Positions 23,625 to 32,180 of a stretch of DNA of 64,000 nucleotides are shown piece after piece (positions within the stretch are counted from its first letter, which is position 1; each line of letters begins with the position of its first letter). The notes under the pieces are model-generated. The model was not told where the DNA came from and ran no database searches. It saw only the letters and a list, made by a program, of their open reading frames with translations. Made by a program: the position numbers and the translations under genes. The stretch covers positions 1 through 64,000 of the forward strand of contig JAGFXR010000004.1 in NCBI GenBank assembly GCA_017861365.1, in the 5' to 3' direction. The DNA comes from Oscillospiraceae bacterium (GTDB lineage: Bacteria > Bacillota > Clostridia > Oscillospirales > Oscillospiraceae).

Positions 23625-26357
23625 ATGATAAAATTGCGCGGCTGGTTTGGCTCCTGCATCCGCGGCGTCATTGGAGCGTCAGTTTTATCTGTCATATTAC
23701 TTTCACTCATCGTCATGCCTTATGCGGAGGATTTGATATCCGGCGGTGCGTCGGAGGATTCCACGTCCGAAACATCGGCCTCCTCCGAATCCACAGCAGC
23801 TTCTGCCGCAGACGAGGTCACCGGCGCCACAGAAGCCCAGACCTCCAGCACCGCGGCCGATGAGACGGCGGCTACCGACACAACCGTCCCCACCACAGCC
23901 GAAAACACTGATGCTGTTACGGCGGTCACAGACGCAACCGACGCTTCCACAACCGACAGCACCGATGCCGAGACGGCGGTCACAGACGCAACCGACGCTT
24001 CCACAACCGACAGCACCAATGCCGATACGGCTGTCACAGACGCAACCAGTGCTTCCACAACCGACAGCACCGATGCCGAGACTGCTGTCACAGACGCAAC
24101 CGGTGCTTCCACAACCGACAGTTCCGATGCCGAAACGGCGGTCACAGACGCAACCGACGCCTCCACAACCGACAGCACCGACGCCTCCACAACCGACAGC
24201 ACCGACGCCGAAACGGCGGTCACAGACGCAGAAATTGCCGCAAATCTCGGACCTGTGGAGTTGCAGCAGGTGTTTGACGATGGCTGTTCCATTACCGTCT
24301 ATATTCCGGCAGACGCGTTCGCGGGATTTGATTATAACAAGTTATCAATGCAGGTTTTTGAAGTGACCCCCACAGACGATTTAATCGCCCTCTTAAACAG
24401 CGAGGCCGCCAACGAAAACAAGGTGGTGCAGGATTGCCGCCTGTTTGACGTGAGCATTTGGTACGACGTGGACGGTGAATTACAGCTCGTTGAACCCTCT
24501 TCTCCTGTGCAGGTGACGTTTACAGGATTGAATCTGACAGGCGGCACGGATCAGGCCGTATACCATATTGATGATTCGGCCACCGAAGCCACTGCGATGG
24601 ACGCTTACGTTGACGAGGAAACCGGCGATTTAACGGCTGATGTTCCCCAGTTTTGTATCATTGCCGCTTCCAGCACCACGTCCACCGTTACGGTTACCGC
24701 TGAAGATATTGCGTCCGGTTTATCCAGCGTAACCGATTACGCAGTCGTCGCAAAAAATTACTATCTGAACAACCATGTAGAAGGCAATATCGCGGTTCAA
24801 AATCTTCAGTCTATCAGCAACAAGGTCGGAATCACTTCCAATGTATACTCTTACTTGCCTTCCACCTTTACCCTTACGGTCTCCATTTCCGCAGGTTCCT
24901 CCCATGCAAATACAGCATATAAAGTCGGAATTTATACTGACTCATCCGGGAAGAATTCCGTAACAACCGTCTCCCTTACGACGAATGCAAAAGGGACTGC
25001 ATCGGCCTCCGTATCCCTATCTTCAACAAAAGTTTATTATGCCTTCCTTCTGGACAGCAGCGGCAGTCCGATTCTCAGCAGTGCCGCCACGGCACAGGGC
25101 ATTACCGGCGGGGGACTTACGCTGGCCAGCAGCAACGATAATTACATCCAATATGTGAACGGAACCTCCAGTGAGCTATTCCAGAGCGCTACTATAAACG
25201 GCTCCATTGTCCCTGTTTCGGTCACATTCGGCAGCGACTATACCACCGCCTCTGCGGATAATGGGAATGCGACCAGCCTCAAAAAGGGAAGCTCAACTAT
25301 TATCGACAAAATTTGCGCCAGCGGCGACGCCAACAAAGTCTCCAGCTTTTCAATTGCGTCAAATTCTTCTTTTCCTTATGACTTTGATACTGTTTTTTCC
25401 AACCTTTCCTCCCTATCCCAATCACTTTCGTATGTAAGCTCCACCACGGACTCATCCGCCACACTGAAAGTCCTGCAAGTGACGCTCAACGATAAAAATA
25501 ACACACTCCAGGCCGCGCTTCTCAGCGCTCTCAATACAACGGATACAAACTATCTTGCAAATACGGGAATTTCTCTCGCCTCGGGTCAATATCTGCTGAT
25601 CAATGTGGATTGCGGCAGTAACACGTCTGTTACCATTCCAGCCTGCCGCATCGGTGGCCTGGATTATGCAACCGCCTGGACGGACACGGCCAGCCGGATT
25701 ATCTGGAATTTTTACAGCAGCTCCAGCAGTGACCGTTCCTATAGCGGATCGATTACAAACGCCACCGGAATGCTTGGCAACATTCTCGCTCCCTCCGCCA
25801 CCTTCACTGTTGGCTCCACCATGTGCGGCGCGGTTTATGCGCAAACCGTCAAGGTTTCCAATGGAGAAATCCATAAGACACCTTTCCGCTACGGCAATCT
25901 CTGCAAATCCGTATGCTTCACCCTTCCGGGCAGCAACACCACCTCCCTGACGGTGAACAAAGTGTGGTCAGACAATAACGACAGCGCCAAAAAGCGGCCA
26001 ACGAGTATTACTGTCACACTTTACCGGAACGGCTCTGCTTATACCACGGCAACTTTGAGCAGCTCAAATAAATGGAGTTATTCTTTTACCGACCTTCCCT
26101 TGAAAGACAGTTCGGGAAACGAATATACCTATACCGCAAAAGAAACTGCGGTTGATGGATATGAAGCGGCCTACGATACTTCTGTTTCGGGTACTGTCAC
26201 CATTACCAACACATATCAGGAAACTGGCTACACTCTCCCCGCCACAGGCGGCATCGGCGTCACCGTGATTTACGGTACCGGAATAAGCATTGTTCTCATT
26301 TCCTCTGGCGCGCTCCTGATTCTCATCAAAAGGAGGGGCGACTTCCACTCCAGCTAA
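23625..26357 (+). CDS. LPATG-anchored adhesin / pilus tip protein
   Basis: A 910-residue surface protein. An N-terminal membrane signal (CIRGVIGASVLSVILLSLIV) is followed by a T/D/A/S-rich stalk with an 18-residue repeat (residues about 95-205). A middle region carries a choice-of-anchor A-like domain (LLINVDCGSNTSVTIPAC, ATGMLGNILAPSATFTVGS, then SNGEIHKTPFRYG). A Cna-B domain follows (LTVNKVWSDNNDSAKKRPTS to YTAKETAVDGYEAAYD), and the sorting signal LPATG is at 871-875 with a hydrophobic helix and RRGDFHSS tail. Being the largest and first LPXTG protein, it is the likely tip adhesin. The binding partner is unknown. The major pilin gene follows after about 50 bases. Confidence 0.9.
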   Translation: MIKLRGWFGSCIRGVIGASVLSVILLSLIVMPYAEDLISGGASEDSTSETSASSESTAASAADEVTGATEAQTSSTAADETAATDTTVPTTAENTDAVTAVTDATDASTTDSTDAETAVTDATDASTTDSTNADTAVTDATSASTTDSTDAETAVTDATGASTTDSSDAETAVTDATDASTTDSTDASTTDSTDAETAVTDAEIAANLGPVELQQVFDDGCSITVYIPADAFAGFDYNKLSMQVFEVTPTDDLIALLNSEAANENKVVQDCRLFDVSIWYDVDGELQLVEPSSPVQVTFTGLNLTGGTDQAVYHIDDSATEATAMDAYVDEETGDLTADVPQFCIIAASSTTSTVTVTAEDIASGLSSVTDYAVVAKNYYLNNHVEGNIAVQNLQSISNKVGITSNVYSYLPSTFTLTVSISAGSSHANTAYKVGIYTDSSGKNSVTTVSLTTNAKGTASASVSLSSTKVYYAFLLDSSGSPILSSAATAQGITGGGLTLASSNDNYIQYVNGTSSELFQSATINGSIVPVSVTFGSDYTTASADNGNATSLKKGSSTIIDKICASGDANKVSSFSIASNSSFPYDFDTVFSNLSSLSQSLSYVSSTTDSSATLKVLQVTLNDKNNTLQAALLSALNTTDTNYLANTGISLASGQYLLINVDCGSNTSVTIPACRIGGLDYATAWTDTASRIIWNFYSSSSSDRSYSGSITNATGMLGNILAPSATFTVGSTMCGAVYAQTVKVSNGEIHKTPFRYGNLCKSVCFTLPGSNTTSLTVNKVWSDNNDSAKKRPTSITVTLYRNGSAYTTATLSSSNKWSYSFTDLPLKDSSGNEYTYTAKETAVDGYEAAYDTSVSGTVTITNTYQETGYTLPATGGIGVTVIYGTGISIVLISSGALLILIKRRGDFHSS
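23907..24230 (+). repeat. 54-base tandem repeat encoding 18-residue units
   Basis: Five units of the form TDAETAVTDATDASTTDS stand head to tail, followed by an 8-residue partial unit and a part of a sixth. Unit-to-unit changes are mostly single codons (TDA, TNA, SDA; ATD, ATS, ATG), so the array is young and could expand or contract by slippage in frame. Confidence 0.9.
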
Positions 26358-26410
26358 CCCTTTTTCAGTTCCAACAAACTATTATTTGAAAGCAGAAAGG
26401 ATCGCTTATT

Positions 26411-27940
26411 ATGAAAATGATCAAACAATTCGGCGCAGTTCTTCTGGCCCTGGCCATGACCCTGTCTCTCGGCATGAGCTCCGCGTTCGCTACAACCGCC
26501 ACCGGAACCATTTCCTTTAAAAATACGGATGGAAGCACCCCAACCGCCCAATACACAGCTTACCAAATTGCCTCCATCGGAGGAGTCAGCGACAACGTCT
26601 ATACGGATGTGGTCTTGAACAGCGCCTACAAATCGACTTTGGTAACAGATCTTGGTCTGACCTCCAGCGCTACCGACAGCGACATTTTAACCGCGCTGCA
26701 GGCCCTTAGTGACGACAGTGATAAAATAATCGCCATTGCGTATGATCTCCAGGGAGAGCTCGATTCCAGCACCAAGTCTGGAACTTGGAATTCTGGCAGT
26801 ATTACCGGCCTGTCCTACGGCTATTATCTGATTGTGGAAACCAGCGCCTCCACCGACGGCTATGTTGCCTCCCGCCCCATTATCGTGGCGGTTCCCGATA
26901 CCTCCGGCACTACTTCGATTGCCGTCACCCTGAAAAACTCCAAAGCGTCCATTGACAAGAAAATCGTTGAAGGCGGCAGCCTGGTTGATTCCAGCACCGC
27001 TGCGATTGGCGACAGTATTTCTTATCAGTCTGTTTCCTCCATTCCCTATTACCCCTCCAACGCCACCAATATTTCATATACCATCACCGATACCTTCAGC
27101 AGCGGCTTAACCTATAATGAGGATATTTCCGTCGCTCTCCTCGACAGCAACGGAGATGTATTAGACGCCTCTCTCGATGCCGGCACCGATTACACCTATA
27201 GCGTCACCAGCGACGGCTTTATCATCAACTTATCAGACGCAAATGTTTTAACTTGGGGCGCGGCCGGTGACAAACTGCAAATTACTTATTCCGCCACATT
27301 AAATGACAGTGCCACCGTGGGCAGCATCGGAAACCCCAACACCATCGGCCTGACCTACGGCGTCGGTTCGGATACATACTCTACTTATGATACCGTCATT
27401 ACCTACACCGCAAAACTTGTGATTACAAAGAATGATTCCGACGGAAACACTTTGGCAGACGCAACCTTTGCCCTATATAAGGCAGACAGCAATGGCAGTT
27501 ACAGCGATACCCCCGTGCAAACAGTGACCACCGGCGATAGCGGTATCGCTTCCTTCACCACACTGGAGCAGGGTACCTATAAGCTGGTAGAAACAGTGGC
27601 ACCGAGCGGCTATAACACAGCGGATGATGTGATCTTCACCGTCACCGCCAAAAATGACGGCACCGCTATTCCCAGCACCTCGATTGTACTGGATGCGAGT
27701 AATAATACCGATGCCCTGGCTTTCACGGCAACTTGGAGCGGCGGCGACAACTTTGTAGTCGACAGCGACGGAAATCTAACCTACACCGTCACCGATACCA
27801 AGGGCTTCACCCTCCCTGGCACCGGCGGATCGGGCACAACTTTGTTTACCATTGGCGGAATTGGTCTGATTACCCTTGCGGGAGCCATGCTGATTCTATA
27901 TAATAAGAAGCACAATACCGGAAAACGCGTCTCGAAGTAA
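26411..27940 (+). CDS. LPGTG-anchored major pilin, isopeptide-forming
   Basis: A 509-residue pilus backbone protein of the SpaA/FctA-like group. The signal peptide ends near SSAFA. Two or more Ig-like pilin domains follow (GTISFKNTDGSTPTAQYTAY at the start; SIDKKIVEGGSLV and ITDTFSSGLTYNEDISV in the middle). The third, Cna-B type, has the E-box GTYKLVETVAPSGYN that donates the glutamate for an internal isopeptide bond. The sorting signal LPGTG is at 468-472 with a hydrophobic helix and a basic tail. AAAGGA nine bases before the ATG and high acidic/threonine content fit an abundant secreted protein. The class C sortase next to it would polymerise it. Confidence 0.93.
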   Translation: MKMIKQFGAVLLALAMTLSLGMSSAFATTATGTISFKNTDGSTPTAQYTAYQIASIGGVSDNVYTDVVLNSAYKSTLVTDLGLTSSATDSDILTALQALSDDSDKIIAIAYDLQGELDSSTKSGTWNSGSITGLSYGYYLIVETSASTDGYVASRPIIVAVPDTSGTTSIAVTLKNSKASIDKKIVEGGSLVDSSTAAIGDSISYQSVSSIPYYPSNATNISYTITDTFSSGLTYNEDISVALLDSNGDVLDASLDAGTDYTYSVTSDGFIINLSDANVLTWGAAGDKLQITYSATLNDSATVGSIGNPNTIGLTYGVGSDTYSTYDTVITYTAKLVITKNDSDGNTLADATFALYKADSNGSYSDTPVQTVTTGDSGIASFTTLEQGTYKLVETVAPSGYNTADDVIFTVTAKNDGTAIPSTSIVLDASNNTDALAFTATWSGGDNFVVDSDGNLTYTVTDTKGFTLPGTGGSGTTLFTIGGIGLITLAGAMLILYNKKHNTGKRVSK

Positions 27941-27952
27941 CAGTGCTTTTCA

Positions 27953-27981
27953 CGGGAGGCGGCGGTAGCCGCCGCCTCCCG
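27953..27981 (+). other. GC-rich hairpin after the major pilin gene
   Basis: CGGGAGGCGGCGG, loop TAG, and its exact complement (13 pairs) with no T-run. It may protect the 3' end of the pilin message or lower sortase read-through, rather than terminate fully. Confidence 0.7.
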
Positions 27982-27987
27982 CTTACA

Positions 27988-28043
27988 CGCAAAGGTAAGC
28001 CTTGCCGCCGAAGCCTGCTTGGACGACGAGGCTTACCTCTGCG
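27988..28043 (+). other. Second inverted repeat before the sortase gene
   Basis: Arms CGCA-A-AGGTAAGCCT and AGGCTTACCT-C-TGCG separated by about 26 bases. It ends 24 bases before the sortase start and could form a long stem in the pilin-sortase message. Confidence 0.6.
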
Positions 28044-28067
28044 GACAGAAAAGGAGCGGAACACACG

Positions 28068-28916
28068 GTGAAAAAGAATCTGCCGCTCATCCTCATTTCA
28101 ACCATTTTGGCGGCCGGCATCGGCGTCATCCTCTATCCGGTTGTGGGCAATTTTATCAGCAAGGCCACCTCCTCTTCCGAAATTTCCAGCTATGATGCCG
28201 CGGTTGCCCAGCTTGACGACTCAGAACGGCAGTCAATGCTGGCGGCGGCAGAAGCCTACAACGCAACCTTGTCCGGCGTCATTAACCGGGACGCGTTCTC
28301 GGTTGACGATTCCGAGGATACGGAGGAAAGCGCCCAGTACTTAAGCCTTCTCAACGTGGACGGAGTTATGGGATATATTGACATACCCAGCATTGATGTT
28401 TACCTCCCGATCTTTCACGGCACCTCGGAGGAGGTGCTGCAAAAAGGTGCGGGACATCTGGAGGGCTCGGCTCTCCCCATTGGCGGCTTGGGCACCAACA
28501 CGGTCATTTCCGCCCACCGCGGCCTTCCTTCCGCAAAGCTGTTTACGGATCTCGATCAGCTTGAACTGGGCGACCTGTTTTATATCCACGTTCTGGGCGA
28601 AACCCTGGCCTATCAGGTGGATCAAGTCGTGGTCGTGGAGCCGTCAAATACCGAACCGCTTAACGCTGTTGCGGGCGAAGATCACGCAACCTTGATGACC
28701 TGCACCCCTTACGGCATCAATTCCCACAGAATGCTGGTACGCGGTATCCGGGTGAGCACTCCGGATGCGGACGACACCTCAGCGGTGTCCGGCGGCACCA
28801 CGATTGCAAGTGAGCTCTCCGCCGCGCCGGTCTGGGTCACGGTACCCGTCGGCATCGCACTCTTTATTCCCATTCGCGCCATTGTGATCAAAATACATCA
28901 TAAACGCAAGCCTTAG
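28068..28916 (+). CDS. Class C sortase (pilus polymerase)
   Basis: A 282-residue membrane sortase with N-terminal (LILISTILAAGIGVILYPVV) and C-terminal (WVTVPVGIALFIPIRAIVI) transmembrane helices, the class C pattern. The catalytic histidine is in VISAHRGLPSAKLF, the cysteine in LMTCTPYGINSHR and the arginine in MLVRG. The lid motif that is usually DPF or DPW appears as DAF (NRDAFS). GTG 28068 is chosen because GGAG lies upstream and the protein then begins with KKNLPLI; the frame is open 22 codons further but through the intergenic hairpin. It should link the LPGTG pilin into fibres. Minor pilin and a second sortase follow. Confidence 0.93.
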   Translation: MKKNLPLILISTILAAGIGVILYPVVGNFISKATSSSEISSYDAAVAQLDDSERQSMLAAAEAYNATLSGVINRDAFSVDDSEDTEESAQYLSLLNVDGVMGYIDIPSIDVYLPIFHGTSEEVLQKGAGHLEGSALPIGGLGTNTVISAHRGLPSAKLFTDLDQLELGDLFYIHVLGETLAYQVDQVVVVEPSNTEPLNAVAGEDHATLMTCTPYGINSHRMLVRGIRVSTPDADDTSAVSGGTTIASELSAAPVWVTVPVGIALFIPIRAIVIKIHHKRKP

Positions 28917-28943
28917 ATAACATGAGAGGGGGGAACCGCTGAT

Positions 28944-30071
28944 ATGAAGCACCGCCATATTGTTCATTGGGTTGGAAGCCTGTTCCTTTCTGTTCTGATG
29001 GCAATTGCCCCGGTTTGCTCGGCAGCCGCCTTATCCGCCATTGACTTTACAAAAACGGCCTCCCTGTCTCTGACGGAGATCGCCAGCAATACCTCCAAGC
29101 CCATATCCGGCCTGGAGATCACCATTTATCGGGTTGCTTCCTTTTCAACCAGCACCGGGGCATCCTACACGCTCACATCCGACTTTGCCTCCTGCGGCGT
29201 AACGATTAACAGCCTGTCCACAGCGGAAGCGCAGGCTGCTGCAGCATCCGCCATAGCCGACTATATCGATTCCAGCTCCATCACCGGCACCTCGGCCACA
29301 ACGGACAGCAGCGGATACGTCTCCTTTTCCGGCCTGGAGCTTGGCCTGTATTTGGTGCGTGTGACCTCGACCAGCGGAACCAATGTAACGACGGCTTCTT
29401 CCCCGTTTTTAGTATCTCTTCCCATGACCGACGATTCGGGAACCACATGGGTGTATGACGTGAACGCCAAGCCTAAGTCCACCGTCAAAACCACCAGCAG
29501 CAACAGCAGTAGCAGCAACACCTCCTCCACCACAACTGTACATACCGTGAAAAAAGTCTGGAGCGACAACGACGACGCGAAGAACCTGCGCCCCACCACC
29601 ATCACCGTCGGTCTTTATCGGGACGGCGATCTGTATGACACCGAAATCCTGAAGGAACTGAACAACTGGTCTTATACCTGGACCGACCTGAATGACAGTT
29701 ATACCTGGACGGCGGATGAAATTGATGTGCCTGACGGATACACCTCCTCCACTGAGGATAGCGGCACCTTGACCACCATTACGAATACCTATGCCATGAC
29801 GGACACGACTACAACCACAGAAGTGGTGGATATTACCGATGAGGAAGTTCCGCTCAGCGACGGCTCCTCCACAGGCTCATCTTCCTCAGGCTCCACCACC
29901 ACTGATGATCCTGGGACTGACATTCCGGAGGACGAGGTTCCTCTGGCCAACCTGCCTCAAACCGGCCAGAGCATCACCGGCATTGTCATCTGCCTGTCCG
30001 GCGGAATCATCCTCATTGCTTATGGCTGTAGCGTATTGATTACTGAATGGCGGAAAAAGCGGCATGAATAA
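28944..30071 (+). CDS. LPQTG-anchored minor (basal) pilin
   Basis: A 375-residue secreted protein. After the signal peptide (to about SAAA) a first pilin domain ends in WVYDVNAKPK, a match to the pilin motif (WxYxVxVxPK) whose lysine is used in polymerisation. A serine-rich linker follows, then a Cna-B domain (HTVKKVWSDNDDAKNLRPTT to SYTWTADEIDVPDGYTSS), a T/S/D-rich stalk with a doubled EEVPL/DEVPL segment, and LPQTG at 337-341. The position after the class C sortase and the shorter length suggest a basal pilin joined to the wall. Its end overlaps the next sortase gene by eight bases. Confidence 0.9.
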   Translation: MKHRHIVHWVGSLFLSVLMAIAPVCSAAALSAIDFTKTASLSLTEIASNTSKPISGLEITIYRVASFSTSTGASYTLTSDFASCGVTINSLSTAEAQAAAASAIADYIDSSSITGTSATTDSSGYVSFSGLELGLYLVRVTSTSGTNVTTASSPFLVSLPMTDDSGTTWVYDVNAKPKSTVKTTSSNSSSSNTSSTTTVHTVKKVWSDNDDAKNLRPTTITVGLYRDGDLYDTEILKELNNWSYTWTDLNDSYTWTADEIDVPDGYTSSTEDSGTLTTITNTYAMTDTTTTTEVVDITDEEVPLSDGSSTGSSSSGSTTTDDPGTDIPEDEVPLANLPQTGQSITGIVICLSGGIILIAYGCSVLITEWRKKRHE

Positions 30072-30699
30072 ACGAGCAAAACGCGGCCTGATTTCCGTGC
30101 TGTTTGGCTTTGCCTTTCTGCTTGGCGCGCTGGGCTTTCAGCTTTACAACAGCTGGGAGGACGCGCAGGCCGGCAAAGCCGCGGACACACTCTTATCTCA
30201 GGTAGAGCTTCAAATCCAGGATAACAGTCAAGCAACTTCCGGAGAATCGGACGAGGAGTCAATCCCTGGAGGATCGGCCCTTTCAGAGCTGATCGACGCC
30301 AGCCTTACCGAGAATGTTCCCTCCTATTCGCAGGATTTGCTGGGTATGATCGAAATTCCGTCTTTAAATCTTACGCTGCCGATTCAACAGGAGTACAGTT
30401 TGGCAAACCTGAAGGTTTCCCCCTGCCGTTTTACCAACGAGGGAACGTTGGATCGTCTTGTCATCTGCGGTCATAATTACAAAACACATTTTGGAAAGCT
30501 TTCTCATCTCACCTCCGGAGATTCAGTCGTGCTGACTACTATGGACGGAACAGTTTACCACTTTACCGTCACAGAGGTCACAGATATCAACTCCAATGAC
30601 TGGGATTCCCTAGAGACGGGGGACTGGGATTTATCTCTGTTTACCTGTACCTTAGGCGGTCAGATGCGCGTCCTCGTACGGTGCACTCTTGCGTCCTGA
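30064..30699 (+). CDS. Second sortase, class not certain
   Basis: A 211-residue protein with one N-terminal transmembrane helix and no C-terminal one, so not class C. Catalytic histidine in VICGHNYKTHFGKL, cysteine in LSLFTCTLGGQ and arginine in MRVLVRCT are all visible. The LPXTG-binding loops are short and the protein ends soon after the arginine. Class B or D-like is plausible. Likely duty: attaching the finished pilus, through the LPQTG protein, to the wall, or anchoring the tip protein. It overlaps the minor pilin gene, so expression is coupled. Confidence 0.85.
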   Translation: MNKRAKRGLISVLFGFAFLLGALGFQLYNSWEDAQAGKAADTLLSQVELQIQDNSQATSGESDEESIPGGSALSELIDASLTENVPSYSQDLLGMIEIPSLNLTLPIQQEYSLANLKVSPCRFTNEGTLDRLVICGHNYKTHFGKLSHLTSGDSVVLTTMDGTVYHFTVTEVTDINSNDWDSLETGDWDLSLFTCTLGGQMRVLVRCTLAS

Positions 30700-30785
30700 G
30701 AGACCGTTTAACCATTCAATTCCATTCAGTGGAATATTTTTTCCTATTGAATTACGTGCATCATGGCTTTCTGATCGTAACGCAA

Positions 30786-30843
30786 AAGCGCCTCCTCTGC
30801 CGACAGCCGGATGAGCTGAAGGAAGGGGAGGCGCTTACTTTTT
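30786..30843. terminator. Bidirectional terminator, pilus locus and corA
   Basis: Stem AAGCGCCTCC/GGAGGCGCTT with a 31-base loop. A T-run follows on the plus side (ACTTTTT) and TTTT on the minus side. It lies between the convergent sortase and corA genes. Confidence 0.75.
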
Positions 30844-30901
30844 GTCTGTGCATCACAGCTTTTTCATCATGAACATGACCCTTTTCAAAACAGTTTCACC
30901 G

Positions 30902-31825
30902 TCAGAACAGATCTTTTTTCTTCAAGATGACGGCAATGACACCGATCACCGCAATGGATAATACAATGGGAAACCACCAGAATCGTTCCATCGGCAGGCT
31001 CGCCATATTCATCCCATAAAAGGAAAATACGATGGTTGGCACCGTGAGAAGAATGGTAATTGAGGTCAGCACTTTCATGATCACATTCAGGTTGTTGGAA
31101 ATAACTGACGCAAAAGCGTCCATCAGCCCTGAAATGATGGAAGAATAAATATTTGTCATCTCAATTGCCTGACGCACCTCGATCAGCACATCCTCCAGCA
31201 GGTCGTGATCCTCCTCATAGAGAGTAACAATCCGCCCCCGGAGAATTTTTTCCAGTGTGACCTCATTGGCCTTGAGTGATGTGCTGAAATAGACCAGCGA
31301 TTTTTCCAGGTCAAGCAGCTGAATCAATTCCTTATTCCGCTGGGATTTGTAGAGCTGGCGCTCCATATAGTTGTAAATTTTGTCAATTTGCTTTAAGTAT
31401 TGTAAAAAGTATTTCGCCACACGCAGCAGCAAATGAAGAATAAAGCTGGTTTTTTTCGCGGTGGAAACCCCGCGCACCAAGCCGTTTTGGACATCGCTGA
31501 TGATAGGATTTTCCTTCAGGCAGACCGTGATAATATGATTCTGGGTCACAATAATGCCCATAGGGATGGTGGAATAAACCACTGCGTCCGCCTTTTCAAC
31601 GGACGGAATATCAATGATGATCAGAGTCTGTTCATCGTCGGTATCAATGCGGGAGGTCTCCTCTTCGTCAAGCGCCGCCCGCAGAAAGGTCGGTTCAACA
31701 TGAAACCCTTCCGCAACCCTTGCCAGCTCATCCTCTGTGGGATAAGTGAGATTGATCCAGCAGCCGTCCTCCGGCTTTTCAAGACGGGTCATCTGCCCGC
31801 CAATCGTCTTGTGTACAGTCAGCAT
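30902..31825 (-). CDS. corA: CorA family magnesium transporter
   Basis: A 307-residue cation channel of the CorA type. The cytosolic domain fills about the first 240 residues, followed by two transmembrane helices. The first ends in the GMN selectivity motif (SFYGMNMASLP), and the C-terminus is short and basic (LKKKDLF). The family moves magnesium, and some members cobalt or nickel. ATG 31825 is preferred because AGAGG is nine bases away; ATG 31831, two codons earlier, has poor spacing. A promoter and an unusually long attenuated leader precede it, so expression is probably controlled by a metal or other small ligand. Confidence 0.93.
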   Translation of the reverse strand: MLTVHKTIGGQMTRLEKPEDGCWINLTYPTEDELARVAEGFHVEPTFLRAALDEEETSRIDTDDEQTLIIIDIPSVEKADAVVYSTIPMGIIVTQNHIITVCLKENPIISDVQNGLVRGVSTAKKTSFILHLLLRVAKYFLQYLKQIDKIYNYMERQLYKSQRNKELIQLLDLEKSLVYFSTSLKANEVTLEKILRGRIVTLYEEDHDLLEDVLIEVRQAIEMTNIYSSIISGLMDAFASVISNNLNVIMKVLTSITILLTVPTIVFSFYGMNMASLPMERFWWFPIVLSIAVIGVIAVILKKKDLF

Positions 31826-31831
31826 TCGCAT

Positions 31832-32075
31832 ACGCCTCTTCTCATGGGTTCACAGGCGGTTTCACACCGCAAAAAGGCGCAAAAAAGCCTGTGACCGCCT
31901 ATAATATGGTTTGCACTGTCTGCAAAATTATTCACAGCAATGCAACGGCGTCACAGGCTGAATTCGAGTTAACAAATGCCTCCGTGTCGCGCCGCGGTAA
32001 CAGGTTCTCGACTCAATGGGTCACTGGTCACGGCGCAAATCACTCCTTTAAATGAATCTCATTTCAACGTTTAGC
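31832..32075 (-). ncRNA. Structured corA leader with attenuator, class unrecognised
   Basis: About 245 bases from the predicted start to corA. Near the 5' end there is an AAATGA/TCATTT hairpin and a GCGCCG/CGGCGC stem. The 3' half has a terminator (arms AGCCTGTGAC and GTCACAGGCT, 31881-31959, then six T), whose 3' arm can instead pair with GCCTGTGA just upstream of corA (31850-31857). That gives mutually exclusive folds as in a riboswitch. The M-box and yybP-ykoY sequences I remember do not match. Confidence 0.65.
31881..31959 (-). terminator. Attenuator terminator in corA leader
   Basis: Ten exact pairs (AGCCTGTGAC with GTCACAGGCT) enclose a long inner region that also pairs. Six T follow at 31881-31886 on the minus strand. 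Confidence 0.75.
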
Positions 32076-32081
32076 TCATTT

Positions 32082-32110
32082 ATTATATGCTTTACGACAT
32101 GGAAATGCAA
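32082..32110 (-). promoter_or_regulatory. Sigma-A promoter of corA
   Basis: TTGCAT and TATAAT separated by 17 bases on the minus strand. Start near 32075. It sits just past the ftsZ terminator. Confidence 0.8.
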
Positions 32111-32112
32111 GC

Positions 32113-32151
32113 AAAAAAGAATCTTCGGAACGTTAAATTTTCCGAAGATTC
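32113..32151 (-). terminator. Intrinsic terminator after ftsZ
   Basis: Stem GAATCTTCGGAA with a nine-base loop and the exact complement, followed by six T. It ends the division cluster transcript. Confidence 0.92.
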
Positions 32152-32180
32152 CTGTTAGATTTATGGCTCAATAAAAAGAT

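Noticed and set aside
23720-24292. Long open frame on the minus strand opposite the adhesin repeats
   Set aside because: It exists because the repeat is free of stops in this frame; the translation is a low-complexity mirror of the real repeat and has no ribosome site.
32000-32040. Short match on the plus strand to the AATGGGTCA segment of the M-box
   Set aside because: It is on the strand opposite to corA and is not accompanied by any other M-box feature.
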